NCBI RefSeq assembly: GCF_016757735.1
Contig: NZ_CP068439.1
Span: 434,001-498,000 of the forward strand
Length of the DNA stretch: 64,000 nt
Reading direction: 5' to 3'
Source of the DNA: Aequorivita iocasae
GTDB lineage: Bacteria; Bacteroidota; Bacteroidia; Flavobacteriales; Flavobacteriaceae
Below are positions 42,072 to 50,789 of this stretch, piece by piece. A program made the position numbers and the translations under genes. Within the stretch, counting starts at the first letter, position 1, and every line of letters starts with the position of its first letter. The notes beneath the pieces were generated by a model. That model worked only from the letters and a program-made list of their open reading frames with translations, did no database searches and was not told where the DNA came from.

Positions 42072-42977
42072 ATGGACAATACAGAAATTATAAAAGCAAT
42101 TGAAGAGAAATATAAAAACCTGGGCGAAAATCCCGAAACCTACCTCAAGGGACTTTTACAGGCAAAACCCATAACCTATTGGGACTATATTCAAGTGGAC
42201 ACCTTGCTTTCACTCCAAAAAACAAGAACTGATTTTAAGGATGAAGAAATATTCGTGATGTACCATCAGGTAACGGAACTTACCCTCAAAATGATGATCC
42301 ACGAAATAAAACAACTTTCTGAGGGTGAAAACCTTTCAGAGGAAATTTGGTTGACAAAACTTGATCGTTTAAAAAGATATACCCGAATGCTCATCACCAG
42401 TTTCGATATTATGAAAGATGGCATGAGCTATGAAGATTATAACACCTTCCGTTCTACCCTCACCCCTGCTAGCGGTTTTCAGAGCGCACAGTTCAGAATA
42501 TTGGAACTTTACAGCACTCGGCTTAAAAATTTAATCAATTCCGAAGGAAGGGAAAGATTACCGCAAAACCCCACACTTGATGATTACTTCAAGCATATTT
42601 ATTGGAAAGATGCCGGTCTAAACAGAAAGACTGGTAAAATGACACTCACCCTTCAGCTTTTCATCGAGAAATATGAAGCAGATTTCAAAGCCCTGGCTGA
42701 AAATGTAAAAGGAAAAACCCTGGAAGAACGAGTGGCCCAAATGGAAAACCCTTCCGAAGAATTAAAAGAAAAGTTGAAACAGTTTGATCATTTTTACAAC
42801 GTCGCTTGGCCTATGGTACATTTAGATACCGCACAGCATTATTTAAACAGTAAAGGGGAAAATAAAACCGCAACGGGCGGTTCGGAATGGAAAAAATACC
42901 TACATCCAAAATACCAACAGCGCAAATTCTTCCCTACCCTCTGGACCGATGAAGAAATTGCCAACTGGGGCGAATAA
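42072..42977 (+). CDS. Tryptophan 2,3-dioxygenase family protein
   Basis: 301 aa heme enzyme family that opens the indole ring of tryptophan to N-formylkynurenine. Landmarks: ITYWDYIQVDTLLSLQ near residue 34, FVMYHQVTELTLKMMIHEI (heme pocket His region), and SGFQSAQFRILELYS. The distal and proximal His are likely in YHQVTE and the later MVHLDTAQHYL. No kynurenine pathway genes are next to it. About 11 kb from a full biosynthetic trp operon. Confidence 0.9.
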   Translation: MDNTEIIKAIEEKYKNLGENPETYLKGLLQAKPITYWDYIQVDTLLSLQKTRTDFKDEEIFVMYHQVTELTLKMMIHEIKQLSEGENLSEEIWLTKLDRLKRYTRMLITSFDIMKDGMSYEDYNTFRSTLTPASGFQSAQFRILELYSTRLKNLINSEGRERLPQNPTLDDYFKHIYWKDAGLNRKTGKMTLTLQLFIEKYEADFKALAENVKGKTLEERVAQMENPSEELKEKLKQFDHFYNVAWPMVHLDTAQHYLNSKGENKTATGGSEWKKYLHPKYQQRKFFPTLWTDEEIANWGE

Positions 42978-42998
42978 CCATTTGGAATTCGTGAAATT

Positions 42999-43346
42999 AT
43001 GGACATACAAACAAAACGGATATACGAAAAACCAGCCAACCTTGATGGTACAAGGATTTTGGTAGATCGCGTTTGGCCACGTGGCATAAGCAAGGAAGAT
43101 GCAAAATTGGACGAATGGATGAAGGAAATCGCCCCTTCAACGGAACTTCGAAAATGGTTTGACCACGAAGAAGAACGATTTGATGATTTCTCAAAAAAAT
43201 ATAAAAAAGAACTGGAAGACCGTTCAAAACTGGTACAACAACTGTTGGAAAAAGCAAAGGAAAAACGCCTCACTCTTCTCTATGGGGCAAAGGATGAAAA
43301 ACACAACCAAGCCATTGTTCTAAAAAATTATCTGGAAAACCAGTAA
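42999..43346 (+). CDS. DUF488 family protein
   Basis: 115 aa. Typical DUF488 sequence: YEKPANLDGTRILVDRVWPRGISKEDAKLDEW, with conserved W, P and R residues, then LTLLYGAKDEKHNQAIVLK. No catalytic residues are established for the family. Starts 21 bases after the dioxygenase gene. Confidence 0.9.
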   Translation: MDIQTKRIYEKPANLDGTRILVDRVWPRGISKEDAKLDEWMKEIAPSTELRKWFDHEEERFDDFSKKYKKELEDRSKLVQQLLEKAKEKRLTLLYGAKDEKHNQAIVLKNYLENQ

Positions 43347-43408
43347 ACTCCTCTTATTTAAACCTTTTCATTATTTTTAAGATTCCTAACCAATTATTGA
43401 AAATTAGC

Positions 43409-44161
43409 ATGAAATATCCAATTGCGCTCTTCTTCATATGCTTTTCATTTACTGCAAAATCCCAAATACTCAATGCCGAATCGCTTCGGAAAGTAACTGA
43501 TACCTCTGGTTTTTCGGGTTCTGTAAGTCTTGGCTTTTCATTGAAACGCGATGTAAATGACTATTTCGCCTTTAGCAGCAGTACACACCTACAATACAAA
43601 ATGAATAAGCATTTGGTACTGTTGAAGAATGATATTGAATTAAAAAACATTGAAGGCAACAAATTTGAGAATGCGGGAATAACCCATCTTCGCTATAACT
43701 ATAGGTTTCATCCTAGAATAGCATGGGAGGTTTTTGGGCAAGCGCAGTATAACAAAGTTTCAAAAATAGATTTTAGGGGACTCGTTGGAACGGGACCGCG
43801 CTTTAAACTAACTACTTCAGAAAATTATAAATTCTATTTGGGAACGCATATAATGTATGAACAAGAGGAGCTCAGCGATGGTGTAACACCGCTTCAACGC
43901 GATTTTAGGAGCACTTCCTACCTTTCCTTCAGTTTGTACCCAACCGAAACCATAAGCCTTGTAAGTACTACTTATTATCAACCTAAACTTAAAGACTTTG
44001 GCGATTATCGTATATCAAACCAAAGTTCATTGCTGATTGATTTATTTAAAAACTTTGCCTTCAAAACCACTTACACATTTATATATGATGAAACCCCCGC
44101 TCTTGGCATTCCAAACTCACAGTACAATCTGGAAAGCGGCTTTGTTTATTCTTTTGATTAA
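43409..44161 (+). CDS. DUF2490 outer-membrane protein
   Basis: 250 aa from the ATG at 43409; an in-frame TTG at 43397 would add four residues. Signal peptide ends TAKSQ. The barrel-like region includes GITHLRYNYRFHPRIAWEVFGQAQYN and an aromatic C-terminal strand (NLESGFVYSFD), the DUF2490 pattern. An outer-membrane beta barrel of unknown role. Confidence 0.82.
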   Translation: MKYPIALFFICFSFTAKSQILNAESLRKVTDTSGFSGSVSLGFSLKRDVNDYFAFSSSTHLQYKMNKHLVLLKNDIELKNIEGNKFENAGITHLRYNYRFHPRIAWEVFGQAQYNKVSKIDFRGLVGTGPRFKLTTSENYKFYLGTHIMYEQEELSDGVTPLQRDFRSTSYLSFSLYPTETISLVSTTYYQPKLKDFGDYRISNQSSLLIDLFKNFAFKTTYTFIYDETPALGIPNSQYNLESGFVYSFD

Positions 44162-44188
44162 ATTGTTAAACTTTCGTAAGCATGCCTC

Positions 44189-44222
44189 TTTGTGAAAGAC
44201 TACTTGCCTATATTTACCTTTA
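44189..44222 (+). promoter_or_regulatory. Possible promoter of the arsenosugar locus
   Basis: TTTG at 44189-44192 and TACCTTTA at 44215-44222 resemble the two Bacteroidota promoter boxes, with 22 bases between. A 50-base leader would follow to the ATG at 44272. Weak but in the right place. Confidence 0.35.
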
Positions 44223-44271
44223 TTGAAAACCAAAACACCTAAAATTTCGTACTTATAAATAAAGCACTCCT

Positions 44272-44610
44272 ATGGCCTCACAAAATTATTATGACCCAGC
44301 AGATTTAAAAAAATTCGGAAATATCACAGAATGGAGCAAAGAGCTCGGTGAAAAATTTTTTGAATATTATGGAAAAGTTTTTGAAGAAGGCGCACTATCT
44401 GCCCGTGAAAAATCGCTCATCGCGCTTGCCGTGGCCCATACTGAAATGTGCCCTTATTGTATTGATGCCTATTCAAAGGACGGACTACAACGCGGCATCA
44501 CCAAAGAAGAAATGATGGAAGCCATACATGTGGGAGCAGCCATTAAAAGTGGCGCCAGCCTCGTACACGGAGTACAAATGATGAATAAGGTGAATAAACT
44601 TGAAATGTAA
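44272..44610 (+). CDS. Arsenosugar-associated CMD-family peroxidase-like protein
   Basis: 112 aa carboxymuconolactone-decarboxylase-like protein with the AhpD-type motif CPYCIDAYSKDGL (two Cys near residues 62 and 65, then His in IHVGA). Proteins of this subgroup sit next to arsS in many genomes and carry the name arsenosugar biosynthesis-associated peroxidase-like protein; their reaction is unproven. It may protect or process arsenic intermediates by redox chemistry (inference). First gene of the arsenosugar run. Confidence 0.87.
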   Translation: MASQNYYDPADLKKFGNITEWSKELGEKFFEYYGKVFEEGALSAREKSLIALAVAHTEMCPYCIDAYSKDGLQRGITKEEMMEAIHVGAAIKSGASLVHGVQMMNKVNKLEM

Positions 44611-44622
44611 AATAGAACAACA

Positions 44623-44796
44623 ATGATGAAAAACAAAATCAATCTATTCCTTCTCTCTTTAGGTCTGTCTGTAAATGCAACAACATTTATACTTACACAA
44701 TACATCAACCTTTCCGATTTTTTAAAGGGAGGTTTATTCGGAATTGGTATTGGTTTAATGCTCATGTCCTTTCTCAAGAAAAGACAAACTGCTTAA
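44623..44796 (+). CDS. Small two-helix membrane protein
   Basis: 57 aa (MMKNKINLFLLSLGLSVNATT...), or 56 aa from the second ATG at 44626. Two hydrophobic segments (about residues 7-24 and 37-50) and a KKRQTA tail. It lies between the peroxidase-like gene and arsS on the same strand. No family recognised; it could be a minor membrane part of the pathway or an unrelated peptide. Confidence 0.6.
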   Translation: MMKNKINLFLLSLGLSVNATTFILTQYINLSDFLKGGLFGIGIGLMLMSFLKKRQTA

Positions 44797-44832
44797 AATC
44801 ATTCTCCCGAATTTTCATTCGAAAAAAATTAT

Positions 44833-45909
44833 ATGCTTAAGGAAAAAAAGAAAAAACAACAATCTCTTCATAAACGCCATAGCGATCTTGCTATCGCAAA
44901 TAAACAGTTGGAAAAACTCTCCAACGGCATATTTGCCAATGGCGAGCTTCCTACTTTTTCAGAAAAAATAAACGAAACCAATCAGTTTCCCCTGCGACCG
45001 AAGAAACTTGAAATTCTTCAAATTAACGTTGGCTATATGTGCAATCAGGTTTGCGAGCATTGCCACGTAGACGCAGGCCCGGATCGAAAGGAGATAATGA
45101 CGCGCGAAACAATGGAGCAGTGTTTGGAGGTTATCCGAAACACGGGCGCCCATACGTTAGACTTAACTGGAGGCGCTCCCGAAATGAACCCAGATTTCCG
45201 TTGGTTTGTTGATGAGGCAAGTAAAGCTGGTATTCAAGATTTTATCGTTCGAAGTAACTTGACGATTATCCGCGCCAATAAAAAATATTACGATCTTCCG
45301 GAGTTTTTCAAAAGTCACAATGTACACGTTGTTAGCAGCATGCCACATTGGACTCGTGGAAAAACTGATAAACAACGTGGTGAGGGTGTTTTTGACCAAT
45401 CCATTAAAGCATTACAGGAATTGAATGCCGTCGGTTACGGAATGCCCGATAGCGATTTGCAGTTGGATTTAGTCTATAATCCAAGTGGTGCTTTTTTGCC
45501 GGGTGACCAGGCGAGCATGGAAAAAGATTTCAAGAAAGCATTATTGGAAGATTTCGGGATTCATTTCCACAATCTTTTTGCCATAACCAATTTACCCATT
45601 TCAAGATTTTTGGACTATTTGATCGCTTCGGACAATTATGAAGATTATATGTATTCTTTGGTTGAAGCATACAATCCCCTTGCCGTAAAGAATGTTATGT
45701 GTCGCAATACCATCTCAGTAAGTTGGGACGGCTATTTGTATGATTGCGATTTCAACCAAATGTTGGAATTGAAGGTTGCCAGTAAAATCCAGCACATTTC
45801 AGAATACAACGAAGATATTTTGAACGATAGAAAAATTGTAATTTCACAACATTGTTATGGTTGTACGGCAGGAGCAGGAAGCAGTTGCCAAGGCGCGACG
45901 GCAACATAA
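44833..45909 (+). CDS. arsS: Arsenosugar biosynthesis radical SAM protein
   Basis: 358 aa. Radical SAM motif CNQVCEHCHVD with [4Fe-4S] cysteines Cys70, Cys74 and Cys77. C-terminal cysteine-rich segment (VMCRNTISVSWDGYLYDCDFNQ; CYGCTAGAGSSCQG) matching the DUF3641 auxiliary region of ArsS. ArsS links the 5'-deoxyadenosyl group of SAM to trimethylated/dimethylated arsenic, the committed step to arsenosugars. The gene stands 36 bases after the small membrane gene and 28 bases before a rhodanese gene. Confidence 0.94.
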   Translation: MLKEKKKKQQSLHKRHSDLAIANKQLEKLSNGIFANGELPTFSEKINETNQFPLRPKKLEILQINVGYMCNQVCEHCHVDAGPDRKEIMTRETMEQCLEVIRNTGAHTLDLTGGAPEMNPDFRWFVDEASKAGIQDFIVRSNLTIIRANKKYYDLPEFFKSHNVHVVSSMPHWTRGKTDKQRGEGVFDQSIKALQELNAVGYGMPDSDLQLDLVYNPSGAFLPGDQASMEKDFKKALLEDFGIHFHNLFAITNLPISRFLDYLIASDNYEDYMYSLVEAYNPLAVKNVMCRNTISVSWDGYLYDCDFNQMLELKVASKIQHISEYNEDILNDRKIVISQHCYGCTAGAGSSCQGATAT

Positions 45910-45937
45910 ATACTACTATTTTGGTTTAAACAATTTC

Positions 45938-46438
45938 ATGAAAACATTTTTTACATTCTTAGTTTGCTTGCTTTTTTCAGGTATGATGGTGGGTCAAAAG
46001 CCACTTGATGAATTGTTGAAACAATACAACACCCAAAGTGTCCCTTACATTGCTGTTGAAGAATTGCGCATGTTTCAAATGAATGACACGGTTACAATAT
46101 TAGATGCGCGAGAGCCCGAGGAATTTAATGTAAGCCACATAAAGTCCGCAATAAATGTTGGATATAACAATTTTTCTTTAGAGGAAAAACAAATCCAAAA
46201 ATTGAATAAATATATTCCTGTAATTGTATATTGCTCGGTTGGAATCCGTTCTGAAAAAATAGCCGAAAAATTGAAAAATGCTGGTTTTGATACCGTAAAA
46301 AATCTTTACGGCGGTATCTTTGAATGGAAGAATAAGGGTTTTCCAATTATTGATCCTGAAGGAAAAGAAACTGAAAATGTGCACGCCTTTTCCAGCCATT
46401 GGAGCAAATATTTAACTGCCGGAAACCCTGTTTACTGA
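45938..46438 (+). CDS. Secreted rhodanese-like protein
   Basis: 166 aa from the ATG at 45938; an earlier in-frame codon at 45857 lies inside arsS and is rejected. Signal peptide ends MMVGQ. A single rhodanese domain with active-site loop CSVGIRS (Cys near residue 98). In the arsenosugar run it may deal with sulfur species or simply share the operon (inference). Confidence 0.86.
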   Translation: MKTFFTFLVCLLFSGMMVGQKPLDELLKQYNTQSVPYIAVEELRMFQMNDTVTILDAREPEEFNVSHIKSAINVGYNNFSLEEKQIQKLNKYIPVIVYCSVGIRSEKIAEKLKNAGFDTVKNLYGGIFEWKNKGFPIIDPEGKETENVHAFSSHWSKYLTAGNPVY

Positions 46439-46440
46439 CA

Positions 46441-46465
46441 CTAATTACTGATTACTTATTACTGA
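46441..46465 (+). repeat. Degenerate heptamer array upstream of the TIGR04282 glycosyltransferase gene
   Basis: Three 7-base units TAATTAC, TGATTAC and TTATTAC at 46442-46462, then TGA, ending 4 bases before the ATG at 46469. Same period and position as the trpC and trpB arrays but a different unit. Confidence 0.75.
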
Positions 46466-46468
46466 AAA

Positions 46469-47161
46469 ATGGGCTTACTTTCCTCAAAACAAACTGACGG
46501 CGACAATGAAATGGCTTTCGATTTTCATTTCCCCACTTCAAAAAAGGCATTGCTAATTTTTACGCGAAACCCAGAATTGGGAAAAGTAAAAACGCGCTTG
46601 GCAAAATCGGTTGGCGATGAAAGCGCACTGAAAATTTACAAGTTTCTGCTGAAACATACAGTGGAAATCACAGAGAAATTGAATGTGGATAAATATGTTT
46701 TTTATTCAGAAAACATTCATCGTGATGACATTTGGAATCCAGATATTTTCAGAAAAAAATTACAAATAGGAAATGATTTAGGCGAAAGGATGAAAAATGC
46801 CTTTTCGGAAATCTTCGGGATGGGCTATGAAAAAGCAATCATCATTGGCAGTGATATGTTCGATTTAAGCAAAAATGATTTGGAAACTGCTTACGATGTG
46901 CTAGAAACAACTCCATTCGTGATTGGCCCCGCGACCGACGGCGGTTATTATTTATTGGGAATGAAAGAATTGAATCCCGAAATATTTCAAAATAAAGATT
47001 GGGGAACTAGTAACGTTTTGGAAACTACGCTGAAAGATTTACCAAACGAAAAATATGTTCTGCTCGAAGAACGCAATGATGTTGATTATTTTGAAGACAT
47101 TAAAGAGATTGACGCATTTCAGCAATTTCTACCACCTTATTTGGACAAAAATTTTTTATAG
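46469..47161 (+). CDS. TIGR04282-type arsenosugar glycosyltransferase (DUF2064)
   Basis: 230 aa nucleotidyl/glycosyltransferase-A fold. Landmarks: ALLIFTRNPELGKVKTRLAKSVG, IIIGSDMFDLS (DxD-like site) and FVIGPATDGGYYLLGM. Members are placed in arsenosugar loci and are thought to modify the ribose. A second in-frame Met (residue 15) is a possible start. Stops 3 bases before the phosphorylase gene. Confidence 0.9.
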   Translation: MGLLSSKQTDGDNEMAFDFHFPTSKKALLIFTRNPELGKVKTRLAKSVGDESALKIYKFLLKHTVEITEKLNVDKYVFYSENIHRDDIWNPDIFRKKLQIGNDLGERMKNAFSEIFGMGYEKAIIIGSDMFDLSKNDLETAYDVLETTPFVIGPATDGGYYLLGMKELNPEIFQNKDWGTSNVLETTLKDLPNEKYVLLEERNDVDYFEDIKEIDAFQQFLPPYLDKNFL

Positions 47162-47164
47162 AAT

Positions 47165-47983
47165 ATGAATACTTTAAAATACATTGAAGAAGCGGCGGCC
47201 TATCTTCAACAAAGAGAGTTTGACAAACCCGAAATAGGGATTATTCTCGGGACCGGCCTCGGGAAAATAATTGAAAAGGTGAACGTTGAGGCAGAAGTAA
47301 GCTACAACCACATTCCCAATTTCCCTACGGCCACCGTTGAATTTCACAAAGGAAAATTGATTTACGGTACGTTGGAAGGGAAAAAAGCAGTGCTTATGCA
47401 GGGCCGCTTTCACGTCTATGAGGGCTATTCACTTACCGATGTTACCTTCCCCGTGCGTGTGATGCACCTTTTGGGAATCAAGCAATTGCTGGTAAGCAAC
47501 GCTTCGGGAGCTATAAATAGCAATTTCAAAAAAGGTGAAATCATGCTAATTGACGACCACATAAACCTCCAGGGAGATTCGCCCCTTGCCTTTCGCGGAG
47601 TAGAAAAAATGGGGGAACGTTTTGTAGATATGAGCGCACCTTACAATGCTGAAATGAATCAGAAAATGGAGCAGATTGCTTCAGAAAAAAATATAAAACT
47701 GCACAAAGGTGTGTACGTCAGCGTGGTTGGGCCACAATTGGAAACCCGTGCTGAATATCGCTATTTAAAAATAATAGGTGCCGATGCAGTGGGAATGAGC
47801 ACAGTGCCAGAAGTTATCGTCGCCAATCATTTGGGGTTGCCCGTTTCGGCAGTTTCAATCCTAACTGATGAATGTGATCCAAACGACCTAAAACCTGTGA
47901 ATATTGAAGAAATAATCGCAATGGCTGCCAAAGCGGAACCAGACATGATTACGTTATTTACAGAATTAATCAAACAACTTTAG
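47165..47983 (+). CDS. Trimeric-type purine nucleoside phosphorylase
   Basis: 272 aa. Family landmarks: ILGTGLGKI, MQGRFHVYEGYS, SNASGAIN, GPQLETRAEYR and GADAVGMSTVPE. Glu193 corresponds to the purine-binding Glu of trimeric PNPs. At the next specificity position (SILTDECD) it has Asp235, where the human and Cellulomonas enzymes have Asn; Asp there favours 6-amino purines. Placed between the TIGR04282 glycosyltransferase and arsM, so a role in removing adenine from an arseno-deoxyadenosine is plausible, though general purine salvage is also possible. Confidence 0.93.
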   Translation: MNTLKYIEEAAAYLQQREFDKPEIGIILGTGLGKIIEKVNVEAEVSYNHIPNFPTATVEFHKGKLIYGTLEGKKAVLMQGRFHVYEGYSLTDVTFPVRVMHLLGIKQLLVSNASGAINSNFKKGEIMLIDDHINLQGDSPLAFRGVEKMGERFVDMSAPYNAEMNQKMEQIASEKNIKLHKGVYVSVVGPQLETRAEYRYLKIIGADAVGMSTVPEVIVANHLGLPVSAVSILTDECDPNDLKPVNIEEIIAMAAKAEPDMITLFTELIKQL

Positions 47984-47992
47984 AATAATACC

Positions 47993-48961
47993 ATGAGCTA
48001 TCTAGATATCACAAACAACGTATACAAACAAGCGGCACTCACCCCAGATGTGGGGCTATGCTGCACCACAAACCCCATTTGGGAACTTCCCGGACTAAAG
48101 ATTCCTAAGATTATGCAGGAAATGAACTATGGCTGCGGAAGCACCGTAAATGCACGCGATCTTACCAATAACCCGAAAATATTATATGTTGGCGTTGGTG
48201 GTGGAATGGAACTGCTTCAGTTTTCATATTTCAATAGAACTGAAAATGGCGTTATTGGGATTGATACGGTAGGTGAAATGCTTGAAGCTTCCCGAAAAAA
48301 CTTTGCGGAAGCTGAAAGATTAAACCCCTGGTTTAAAAGTGAGTTTATAGATTTAAAAAAAGGCGATGCCCTAAACCTTCCCGTAGAAGATAATAGTATT
48401 GATGTTGCGGCACAGAACTGTCTTTTCAATATTTTTAAGGCTGAAGATCTTAAAAAAGCTATTGAAGAAATGTACCGTGTTTTAAAACCTCACGGACGTT
48501 TAGTTATGAGCGACCCGATTTGCGAACAGCAAATGAACCAAACCCTTCGCGAAGATTCCCGCCTTCGCGCACTTTGTTTAAGCGGAAGCATTCCAATTGC
48601 TGAATACGTGAAAGCGTTGACCGATGTAGGTTTCGGCACTATTGAAATTCGCGCTAGAAAACCATACCGAATTCTTGATCCAAAAAACTATCCAACGGAC
48701 GAATTAATCTATATCGAATCAATTGAGGTTGCTGCAATAAAAGACCCAATGCCCGAAGACGGACCGTGTATTTTTACGGGAAAAGCCGCTATTTATTACG
48801 GAAACGAAGCTTATTTTGATGATAAAAAAGGACACATCCTTTTAAAAAACCAACCCTTAGCAATTTGTGATAAAACCGCGGGAGCTATAGCAAACTTAAA
48901 TCGTGATGACATTTTTATTAGCGAATCTACATTTCATTATGACGGGGGAGGCTGTTGTTAA
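47993..48961 (+). CDS. arsM: Arsenite methyltransferase of the arsenosugar type
   Basis: 322 aa. SAM-binding Rossmann motif YVGVGGGMELLQ near residue 65. The arsenic-binding cysteines of ArsM are present: Cys48 (YGCGS), Cys143 (QNCLFNIF) and Cys195 (LCLSGS), along with extra Cys23-Cys24 near the N-terminus and a GGGCC C-terminal end that may bind metal. Converts arsenite stepwise to methylated forms, the substrate of ArsS. 10 bases after the phosphorylase gene. Confidence 0.93.
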   Translation: MSYLDITNNVYKQAALTPDVGLCCTTNPIWELPGLKIPKIMQEMNYGCGSTVNARDLTNNPKILYVGVGGGMELLQFSYFNRTENGVIGIDTVGEMLEASRKNFAEAERLNPWFKSEFIDLKKGDALNLPVEDNSIDVAAQNCLFNIFKAEDLKKAIEEMYRVLKPHGRLVMSDPICEQQMNQTLREDSRLRALCLSGSIPIAEYVKALTDVGFGTIEIRARKPYRILDPKNYPTDELIYIESIEVAAIKDPMPEDGPCIFTGKAAIYYGNEAYFDDKKGHILLKNQPLAICDKTAGAIANLNRDDIFISESTFHYDGGGCC

Positions 48962-49014
48962 AGTGTTGTAATCGTCACAGGCGTTTTCCGTCTAAAGACA
49001 GATAAAACTTTGCA

Positions 49015-49911
49015 GTGGAAAAATACTTTGAAATCTTTAAAAACTCCTACCAGGGTTACTTTAACTATCTGTGGAATGAAATTACTCACTTCCATTGGGA
49101 AAACTATTTTTACGGATTGATCGCTGTTTCTTTTATGGTCTGGGTTTTAGAACTTTTATTTCCCTGGCGGAAAAATCAAAAAATTTTCCGAAAAGATTTT
49201 TGGCTGGATACCTTTTATATGTTCTTTAATTTTTTCCTTCTAAATTTAATTGTACTTATTTTTTTATCAAATGCTTCTGCAGAACTATTCAACGATCTTT
49301 TGGCAATTTTAGGATTGGAACTTTCAGATTTTCAGTTTCTTAATTTGGATGCGCTTCCTTTTGGATTGGGGCTTTTAATTTTCTTTCTGGTTACCGATTT
49401 TGTGCAGTGGAATACCCACAGACTGCTACATTACTCCCCTTTTCTTTGGAATTTTCACAAACTGCACCATTCGGTAAAAGAGATGGGATTTGCGGCACAT
49501 CTGCGTTACCATTGGATGGAACCTGTGGTTTACAAATCGCTGCTTTACATCCCACTTGCCATCATTGGTGGTTTTGATGTGGAATCGGTTGCGATTGTAC
49601 ATTTTTCGGCGCTCGCCATTGGTCACTTAAATCACGCCAATCTGGGATGGGACTATGGTTTTTTGAAATACATTTTCAACAATCCAAAAATGCACATTTG
49701 GCATCACGCTAAAGTTTTACCAAAACACGCCCAATATGGTGTTAATTTCGGGATCAGTTTGAGTATTTGGGATTATCTTTTCAAAACAAATCATATTCCG
49801 TACAATGGAAGGGATATAGAGTTAGGCTTTGATGGGGACGAAAAATTTCCTTCAAGCTTTATTTCCCAAGAATTGTATCCCATCAAAACCAGACAGCGAA
49901 ATAATTCGTAA
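49015..49911 (+). CDS. Sterol desaturase/fatty acid hydroxylase family protein (GTG start)
   Basis: 298 aa, starting with GTG at 49015. Several membrane segments and the tripartite His boxes of the di-iron FA-hydroxylase superfamily: NTHRLLHYSPFLWNFHKLHH, IGHLNHANLGW and KMHIWHHAK. Would use O2 to hydroxylate or desaturate a lipid or carotenoid. It sits immediately after arsM on the same strand, so a lipid-linked arsenical as substrate or product is possible (inference). Confidence 0.9.
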   Translation: MEKYFEIFKNSYQGYFNYLWNEITHFHWENYFYGLIAVSFMVWVLELLFPWRKNQKIFRKDFWLDTFYMFFNFFLLNLIVLIFLSNASAELFNDLLAILGLELSDFQFLNLDALPFGLGLLIFFLVTDFVQWNTHRLLHYSPFLWNFHKLHHSVKEMGFAAHLRYHWMEPVVYKSLLYIPLAIIGGFDVESVAIVHFSALAIGHLNHANLGWDYGFLKYIFNNPKMHIWHHAKVLPKHAQYGVNFGISLSIWDYLFKTNHIPYNGRDIELGFDGDEKFPSSFISQELYPIKTRQRNNS

Positions 49912-49939
49912 TTATTTCAACACCAAAATTTATTCCTAA

Positions 49940-50743
49940 ATGAAAACCATCTTTAACCTAGCAACAATACTTTTTTTGGCATTTTCATTACAAAGCTGTA
50001 ATCTGCTTTCCGCCGCAGGCGTTAGCAGTCAAGGGCAACCCACTAAAGAAGTTCAGTCCGAACTCACCTCAACTACCGCAAATTCTGCAGTAAATGTAGA
50101 GCATTCACAATGGGACAAATTGCTGAAAAAACATGTAGACAGTGAAGGTATGGTAGATTATAAAGGGTTCAAAAAAGACGAAGCCAAACTGGATGAATAT
50201 TTAAATATGCTTTCAGAAAAAAAACCGACTGATGATTGGAGCGTCCAGGAATTGCTGGCGTATTACATCAATCTTTACAACGCAGCGACCGTAAAATTGA
50301 TCGTGGAAAACTATCCCGTAAAAAGTATAAAAGATATTGACGGTGCCTGGACTAAAGGCCGTGTGGCTGTTGGTGATAAAATGCTATCCCTCGGCGGAAT
50401 TGAAAACGGAATTCTTCGAAAAATGAACGAGCCACGTATCCATTTCACTATAAACTGTGCTTCCATTTCCTGCCCAAAACTTTTGGATGAAGCGTACACA
50501 GCTGCAAAAATTAACGAGCAATTGGATCGTGCCACCAAAGAATTCATCAATAGCGATAAAAACGATATTTCACCACAAACTCCACAAGTTTCCTCTATTT
50601 TTGATTGGTACCAAAAAGATTTCAAAGTAAACGGCAAACAGGATGTTATTGGGTTTATCAATAGATACGCAAATACAAAGATAAATTCCGAAGCAAGTTT
50701 AAGTTACAAGAGTTATAATTGGGAATTGAACGAACAAAATTGA
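49940..50743 (+). CDS. DUF547 lipoprotein
   Basis: 267 aa. Lipobox LQSC (Cys20). DUF547 signatures: LAYYINLYNAATVKLIVENYPVKSI, and the cysteine/histidine-rich HFTINCASISCPKLL. Located at the membrane or periplasm. DUF547 proteins have no known reaction. It lies in the arsenosugar run between a hydroxylase and a glycosyltransferase. Confidence 0.9.
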   Translation: MKTIFNLATILFLAFSLQSCNLLSAAGVSSQGQPTKEVQSELTSTTANSAVNVEHSQWDKLLKKHVDSEGMVDYKGFKKDEAKLDEYLNMLSEKKPTDDWSVQELLAYYINLYNAATVKLIVENYPVKSIKDIDGAWTKGRVAVGDKMLSLGGIENGILRKMNEPRIHFTINCASISCPKLLDEAYTAAKINEQLDRATKEFINSDKNDISPQTPQVSSIFDWYQKDFKVNGKQDVIGFINRYANTKINSEASLSYKSYNWELNEQN

Positions 50744-50789
50744 TTTTGTAAAAATCAATAAATTGCAAACTGCAACCAAAAAAAATTGA

